Of a DNA stretch of 9,901 nucleotides, positions 6,206-9,901 are shown in pieces. Positions within the stretch are counted from its first letter, which is position 1. Each line of letters starts with the position of its first letter. Below the pieces are notes generated by a model. The model saw nothing but the letters and a program-made list of their open reading frames with translations, was not told the origin of the DNA and made no database searches. A program made the translations under genes and the position numbers. Origin of the DNA: Dehalococcoidia bacterium LH_S1 (GTDB lineage: Bacteria; Chloroflexota; Dehalococcoidia; SZUA-161; SpSt-899); NCBI GenBank assembly GCA_023660035.1, contig JAGXOF010000030.1, positions 1 through 9,901 on the forward strand. The letters are read 5' to 3'.

Positions 6206-6234
6206 ATTCTATCATGGCACATTTTAATTGTCAA
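6206..6234 (-). promoter_or_regulatory. Sigma70-type promoter of the Fur-family gene
   Basis: Minus strand TTGACA (6234-6229), a 17-base spacer, and TAGAAT (6211-6206). The -35 is perfect, the -10 has 5 of 6 matches and the spacing is ideal. Transcription would start near 6199, only a few bases before ATG 6195, so translation would be nearly leaderless. The stretch upstream to 6382 holds no gene that I can support. Confidence 0.7.
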
Positions 6235-6382
6235 AGGTTCATAACCTGTGCGTTATTTGCGGTTGGAAAGCGGGCTGTTGTGCTTGAGGGCAGTGGTTTC
6301 AGGAGTTAGTGTTGGCGGTAACGCTGTGGATATATGAGTGTTGCTGATGTTGTCTCTGATTCTATAGTAGGAGCTTCAATTT

Positions 6383-6990
6383 TTAGGATTGGCTGTTTAA
6401 GAAGGTAGTCATGCTGGTCTGGGAGGTATCATACCCTCCAACATGGTCCACGATTTTCCTGAATTCGTGGCTGGCAATTATCTTTAGCATGGGTGACAGA
6501 CGCTGGCTCTCATAGTCGTTCCTCGGCATCACAAGGTCATAACGTTCGCGGAAAAGCGGTTTAACAAAAACTATATCCGGGCGTCGCAAATCGGCCAGCC
6601 CCTGTATATGGCGGGAATTCCCCGAGGCAAACATCAGTCCCTGAATGCGGTAAGCGAGGTTGACCACAGCTATCTCGTGGCCTGGTTCTTAATATAGGGG
6701 TAGTTGTACTCCCCTGTTTCCTCGTCAAGCAGGTGTGTACCAGCCAGGTCGGCTCTGCCCTCCTGAAGGGCAATGATTCCTCCCAGGCTACCGGCACGAG
6801 TAACTTCCGTTCGAATGCCTTCTTCCCGTTGCCGGATGAGGTCCAGCAGTATGTTCAAGGCTAGATCATGGCTGCCCACGATGCGGATGAGTTTGCTATC
6901 TTTCCCGGTTGCTGGTGTCTCCGCGGGTTCCTCGGCTGCCGAACATCTATCGTGTTTGCCATATTTGACTAACAAACCATTATTTAACAA
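6383..6990 (-). pseudogene. PBP-like (PF12727-type) molybdate/tungstate-binding-like domain gene, broken
   Basis: The first frame (6990 to ~6690) reads KLIRIVGSHDLALNILLDLI...AGSLGGIIALQEGRADLAGTHLLDEETGEYNYPYIKNQA, the hallmark of the PBP-like superfamily domain often fused to HTH regulators of molybdate or tungstate genes. Near 6690 the frame shifts by -1, as for a one-base deletion, and homology continues as HEIAVVNLAYRIQGLMFASGNSRHIQGLADLRRPDIVFV. At ~6565 that runs directly into RERYDLVMPRND...EFRKIVDHVGGYD. About 65-70 residues that usually lie between (NRQxGSGTRxLLD through ADVGLGI) are missing. No HTH domain is visible at the N-terminus and the only upstream start is a TTG without RBS, so the 5' end may be reduced too. 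The gene can be neither a full sensor nor a transporter subunit. It has its own promoter (6994-7022). Confidence 0.75.
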
Positions 6991-6993
6991 GGC

Positions 6994-7022
6994 AGTATAG
7001 CAAATTCTTTGGGCGAAGTAAA
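6994..7022 (-). promoter_or_regulatory. Extended -10 promoter upstream of the PBP-like pseudogene
   Basis: Minus strand TTTACT (7022-7017), a 17-base spacer, and TATACT (6999-6994), with the extended -10 dinucleotide TG one base before (TGCTATACT). Expected transcription start is near 6990-6987. No metal-box-like palindrome is evident beside it. Confidence 0.55.
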
Positions 7023-7049
7023 TTATGTGTGGATGGCGGGGGCTTTTGT

Positions 7050-7670
7050 CTAATCACTGTTGTCCTCGTTTATCGTTGCCATCTCGAATACGAGGCGGTT
7101 GATCTCGTAAACAGGTGACCCTGCTTCCACTACTTTAGCCAAAGCCCCGAGGCTAGGGCTCATTACACCGCTGCCTTTGAGTTCAGATATCAGAGAGTCC
7201 ACTCTATCCCCTAATCCCAGTTCGCTGCATATTTTCTTTATTTGAACCACGCTGATTTTCAAATCCTTGGACTCTCGTGCCAATCTGCGCACTAATCCTG
7301 GCATTCGCTCCCAGCTTGGCTCCTTCGCTCTCTTAAAAAGCCGTTCAAGGGCGCTGTCGATATCGCAATCTCCTGTTTGCTCTGCGTTTTCCACTAGCTC
7401 TCTCACGATGTTTGGCATCGCATACATCTCTCCCCGGGCCGGCATGAGCACGCTATCATCCCACTCACCACTTCTCCATGTCCTCCACGGAACCAACAAT
7501 CTCCACTGGTTGGTCGACAGCAGGATGTCCTCAGCGTTTTCGTCTATTTGACCCACTTCCTCATAGGATATTACCCCTGTTCTCGCTGCACGTGATAGAA
7601 CACTTACGATTTGCGGCACAAGTTCTTCAGAGCCTGATAAGCGAGTTAGTATTCTCTCCAACGTCTCCAT
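7050..7670 (-). CDS. Uncharacterised protein with winged-helix-like ends
   Basis: I do not recognise this family. From ATG 7670 it is 206 aa; a TTG at 7697 would add nine residues. I prefer the ATG, although its RBS is weak. No signal peptide, transmembrane segment or Cys cluster is visible. The N-terminal part (VPQIVSVLSRAARTGVISYEEVGQI...LLSTNQWRLLVPWR) and the C-terminal part (ISVVQIKKICSELGLGDRVDSLISELKGSGVMSPS) both look like helix-helix-helix-wing modules. The middle (MYAMPNIVRELVEN, LERLFKRAKEPSWERMPGLVRRLAR) is helical and charged. A role in DNA binding or protein docking is only a fold guess. It lies 81 bases after the second GlcG-like gene on the same strand and may end that operon. 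The 29 bases from its stop to the next promoter show no terminator hairpin. Confidence 0.7.
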   Translation of the reverse strand: METLERILTRLSGSEELVPQIVSVLSRAARTGVISYEEVGQIDENAEDILLSTNQWRLLVPWRTWRSGEWDDSVLMPARGEMYAMPNIVRELVENAEQTGDCDIDSALERLFKRAKEPSWERMPGLVRRLARESKDLKISVVQIKKICSELGLGDRVDSLISELKGSGVMSPSLGALAKVVEAGSPVYEINRLVFEMATINEDNSD

Positions 7671-7751
7671 GCAAGTCACGCTTTCTGTTATAAACAATCG
7701 AGTGATTAGTCTAATTCTTTCCAGAGCCAGGCTTCAGCGTGGGTATATACC

Positions 7752-8165
7752 TCACTCACCTTCTGTCACAGCATCCATTACAGCCTCGCACACAGCTACA
7801 TCTTGCTCAGGGGTTCCGCCCGCAACCCCTATCGCCCCGATTATGTCCTCTCCATGCTTGATCGGCAAGCCGCCCGCAATAGTAGTCAAGCGGTCGTTCC
7901 AGTTCTGGGTGTTAAACCCGAAGCCGGGACTCGCGCGATCGCCGAATCTGGTTATGTCTGCACTGGGCATTCTAAAGCTGGCCGCTGTCCATGCCTTATC
8001 CCGTGCGAGGTCCACAGTGGGGCTTGGGGCACCATCCATCCTGTAAATAGCAACAAGCCAGGCATTCTCATCTACAACGACGATGCTGCAGGTATTGCCC
8101 ATCTGATTGGCATGGTCCACAGCCATGCTGATTATCTTATTTGCCAGATCTAGTGTCATTCGCAT
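7752..8165 (-). CDS. GlcG/HbpS-like (DUF336) protein, second copy
   Basis: 137 aa, the usual length for a single-domain member. Visible motifs: SIVVVDENAWLVAIYRMDGAPSPTVDLARDKAWTAASFRMPS, then TTIAGGLPIKHGEDIIGAIGVAGGTPEQDVAVCEAVMDAV, the PF03928 signature. There is no signal peptide, so it is cytoplasmic. HbpS of Streptomyces, from the same family, binds haem and has been reported to bind aquo-cobalamin. GlcG proteins occur in glycolate-utilisation operons, but no glycolate oxidase genes are here. Start ATG 8165 has GGAGG seven bases upstream, and the gene begins 30 bases after the first copy. The two proteins are clearly diverged, so the duplication is old, and a hetero-oligomer is possible. 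Ligand unknown. Confidence 0.85.
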   Translation of the reverse strand: MRMTLDLANKIISMAVDHANQMGNTCSIVVVDENAWLVAIYRMDGAPSPTVDLARDKAWTAASFRMPSADITRFGDRASPGFGFNTQNWNDRLTTIAGGLPIKHGEDIIGAIGVAGGTPEQDVAVCEAVMDAVTEGE

Positions 8166-8195
8166 AGTATTTCCTCCACCCCTGCTCGTGCTGAC

Positions 8196-8642
8196 TCAAT
8201 CATATAGCGCAGCCCACCCTGCCTGGCAGACGCTGGTATCGCTGATATCACCTACCCCAGAGGGAATCCCGCTGGAACCAATGGCCCCGATAATCCCCCC
8301 CTCATCGTCTGTAATGGGTACGCTCCCGGCAATTAACGTAAGGCGCCCCTTGCCCTTTGTCACCAGTCCCATACCGTGATCCCCCAGTGTCGAGCCAACG
8401 TTTCGAGGATCAAGGAATCTAGACAACATCAAGGTCGGCTGCCTGAAAGCTATCATCGACCATGCCTTTTCGATGGCGATATCGATAGTCAGTGGCCCGG
8501 CCCCATCCATGCGGTGAGCAGCAATCACTGTGCCTGATCTATCGACCACTGCTATGCTGGATGGTAGCCCTGCGATGTCCCTTGACCATCTCTCAGACGC
8601 CGCAAGTATCTTCATAGCCATATCAGATGTCAGTTCCTTCAT
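8196..8642 (-). CDS. GlcG/HbpS-like (DUF336) protein, first copy
   Basis: 148 aa. The core motifs are SSIAVVDRSGTVIAAHRMDGAGPLTIDIAIEKAWSMIAFRQPT and LTLIAGSVPITDDEGGIIGAIGSSGIPSGVGDISDTSVCQAG. Compared with the second copy, the usual GGLPI is GSVPI, and the GGxPEQD turn is changed and longer, so ligand specificity may differ. No export signal. The RBS AAGGAGG (8656-8650) lies seven bases from ATG 8642. The gene begins 19 bases after the DUF1667 gene, pointing to one transcript with the Fe-S/flavin oxidoreductase genes. A haem- or corrinoid-binding role is inferred from the family, not shown here. Confidence 0.84.
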   Translation of the reverse strand: MKELTSDMAMKILAASERWSRDIAGLPSSIAVVDRSGTVIAAHRMDGAGPLTIDIAIEKAWSMIAFRQPTLMLSRFLDPRNVGSTLGDHGMGLVTKGKGRLTLIAGSVPITDDEGGIIGAIGSSGIPSGVGDISDTSVCQAGWAALYD

Positions 8643-8661
8643 GCCATGCCCTCCTTGATAA

Positions 8662-9033
8662 TCACCGGGAAAGCAAGTCAGTGGTAGCCACTATGTTGGC
8701 CCCCGTATCCAAAAAATTCGATATGATTACATCATGCGACTTTACAGGGGGCTTCACTTTCACTCCGGCGAGCTGAGACATTCCCTCCTGAAGCCTTGCC
8801 CTGGGTAGCGGTGTATCTGTCCTCACAGGCAGGAGCGGCTGCTCGCTACCCTCGGTAAGTACGGTAGCGGTAAGCACTCGTACAGGATTCTTATACTCCT
8901 CTATAGCGTACTCTTTCCCCTGTTTACACCTGTTGCCTGCAACCTCAATGACTTCATCATTCTCGTCTATGCTCAACTTCACCGTACACGCTAACGGACA
9001 GCCAACGCAGGTAACGTTAACCTCTTTTGCCAT
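8662..9033 (-). CDS. DUF1667 Fe-S-type protein
   Basis: 123 aa. The N-terminus carries C9, C12, C16 and C36 (CVGCPLAC...GNRCKQG), a C-x2-C-x3-C-x19-C arrangement like the [4Fe-4S] site of molybdopterin oxidoreductases. The family core NPVRVLTATV...LLPVRTDTPLPRARLQEGM and a C-terminal HDVIISNFLDTGANIVAT follow. DUF1667 genes characteristically sit after a GlpA-like FAD dehydrogenase and an NAD(FAD)-dependent oxidoreductase, forming a presumed three-subunit flavin/Fe-S oxidoreductase. Here the oxidoreductase is just upstream, six bases before this start, and its last codons carry this gene's RBS (GGAAAGGAG), so translation would be coupled. The neighbouring oxidoreductase is broken, so this subunit may now be orphaned. 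Confidence 0.85.
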   Translation of the reverse strand: MAKEVNVTCVGCPLACTVKLSIDENDEVIEVAGNRCKQGKEYAIEEYKNPVRVLTATVLTEGSEQPLLPVRTDTPLPRARLQEGMSQLAGVKVKPPVKSHDVIISNFLDTGANIVATTDLLSR

Positions 9034-9039
9034 CCTCAG

Positions 9040-9857
9040 TTACTCCTTTCCGTGGCAATCAACGCTGATTTCAGTGGTGCCTTCTTTTATCTTTTTTAGT
9101 TTATCCGATGAGATATCGAGTTTTATCATTTCGCTGGGTTTGACGCCCATGAACTTCTTACTGGCAACATCACCAACTTTGACCTGGACCTTTTCCTCGG
9201 GTTCCCTGACTCTCATATAAAGCGTTACATCATTTTCGCCGCTTATCTTCTGAGGAGCTACGTACCGTATGTTACGCCCTGGCTTGAAGGATACCTGCCC
9301 TTCCGCCATCCTTTCACCTTTGGCGAACCTGGCTGCAGCTTCCCCTGCCAGCTCGGCTTCCCAGGAGACATTGTCTACAAAGTCGTGAACCTGCACTACA
9401 TTACCACCGGCAAATATGCCGGGGACATTTGTTTGCCTGTTCTCATCGACAAAGGGCCCTCCGGTGACCGGATCAAGTCTCACTCCTGCCATCTGCGAGA
9501 GCTCGTTCTCGGGTATTAGCCCTACAGACAGGAGCAGCGTATCACAGTCTATGTTTGTTTCCGTGCCGGGAATGGGTGCCCACGTTTTGTCTATCCTGGA
9601 TATAGTCACCCCCTCCACACGTTCCTCTCCCCCTGCACTCTGGTTACCGTATGCTCCAAAAACAGGGGGATGTCGAAATCATGGACACACTGAACCTCGT
9701 TCCTGATAAGTCCTCCCACATAGGGTAATACCTCGACTACCGCCTCCACTCTGGCGCCTTCGAGGGTCAGCCAACGGGCCATGATCATTCCTATGTCACC
9801 TGACCCCAGGATCACGATGCGCTCGCCGGGAGTAAATCCCTCTACATTCCCGACTTT
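9040..9857 (-). pseudogene. NAD(FAD)-dependent oxidoreductase (DUF1667 partner), 5'-truncated and frameshifted
   Basis: About 272 residues remain of a family normally over 400 aa. The reading begins at KVGNVEGFTPGERIVILGSGDIG (9857 downwards), the start of the NAD(P)H Rossmann fold (GSGDIG). It continues RWLTLEGARVEAVVEVLPYVGGLIRNEVQCVHDFDIPLFLEHTVTRVQGER. Near 9626 there is a -1 frame change, as for a missing base in AGGAACGTG, after which RVEGVTISRID follows as expected. The rest is intact: DTLLLSVGLIPENELS, VPGIFAGGNVVQVHDFVDNVSWEAELAGEAAARFA, and a C-terminal beta-rich tail. The N-terminal FAD-binding fold (~140 residues) is replaced by repeated sequence beginning with an in-frame TAG at 9860-9858. 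The gene is therefore dead. If the frameshift is a sequencing slip, it would still lack its FAD fold. Confidence 0.82.
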
Positions 9858-9901
9858 CTACATTTTCAGGGAAATTAGCTACGTTTTCCCGAAATCAGGG
9901 C
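9858..9901. mobile_element. Probable end of a second insertion element (IS21-like repeated terminus)
   Basis: Two imperfect direct repeats lie back to back: CTACATTTTC then AGGGAAATTAG (9858-9878), and CTACGTTTTC then CCGAAATCAG (9879-9898). They agree at about 16 of 21 positions. Homology of the oxidoreductase gene stops exactly where they begin. Short repeats of this make (TTTTC, a G/C-rich centre, then GAAA) at element ends are typical of IS21-family termini, where the transposase binds several copies. No transposase is inside the window, so the family call is tentative and the strand undetermined. Confidence 0.45.

Noticed and set aside
6196..6234. Longer Fur-like start at the TTG at 6234.
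   Set aside because: That TTG is the first three bases of the TTGACA box, and the added residues (MTIKMCHDRIRLR) are unlike a Fur N-terminus.
6561..6797. 78-codon minus-strand frame overlapping the PBP-like gene.
   Set aside because: A third frame of the same region; the conserved motifs are all in the two other frames.
1..9901. CRISPR array, tRNA or rRNA genes.
   Set aside because: No regularly spaced repeats, and nothing tRNA- or rRNA-like was recognised on either strand by eye.

Overview
The window looks like an accessory stretch from a strictly anaerobic bacterium with corrinoid-dependent C1 metabolism. It carries iron-sulfur ferredoxins, a RACo-type corrinoid activator, a DUF1638 protein, GlcG/HbpS-like proteins and a DUF1667/FAD oxidoreductase pair. 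Mixed base composition, strong AAGGAGG-type ribosome binding sites and the gene set would fit Chloroflexota (Dehalococcoidia-like) or Bacillota. The sequence alone does not settle the phylum. Nearly all genes lie on the minus strand, so the biological reading order runs from high to low coordinates.

Block A (9901 to 7050, minus) begins with repeated termini of a probable mobile element, IS21-like in style (9858-9901). These abut a 5'-truncated and frameshifted NAD(FAD)-dependent oxidoreductase. A DUF1667 Fe-S protein, two tandem GlcG/HbpS-like proteins and an unrecognised protein with winged-helix-like ends follow. Gaps are short as far as the second GlcG gene, so these look like one operon whose first gene is broken.

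Block B (7022 to 5263, minus) is decaying. It holds a PBP-like (PF12727-type) domain gene with a frameshift and an internal deletion, which still has a good promoter. Next is a Fur-family regulator with a near-consensus promoter and a Fur-box-like operator, cut off after its DNA-binding half. The cut is made by an IS1-family element at 5263-5936 whose terminal repeat supplies the new stop codon. The IS transposase is itself dead: one zinc Cys is lost, one base is deleted and a catalytic-domain segment is missing.

Block C (5197 to 310, minus) is intact and is the most interesting part. Its gene order is RACo-like ASKHA activator (N-terminal [2Fe-2S], C-terminal CBS pair), DUF1638 protein, thioredoxin-reductase-like NADPH flavoprotein lacking the CxxC, and a [2Fe-2S]+2[4Fe-4S] ferredoxin. 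I infer an electron path NADPH -> flavoprotein -> ferredoxin -> RACo [2Fe-2S] -> Co(II) corrinoid, with the CBS pair a possible nucleotide-sensing gate. No corrinoid protein or methyltransferase is in the window, so the target must lie elsewhere.

At the left edge (1-243, plus) is the C-terminal end of a winged-helix protein converging on Block C. Its frame lacks a stop at the expected place and runs on antisense to the ferredoxin gene.
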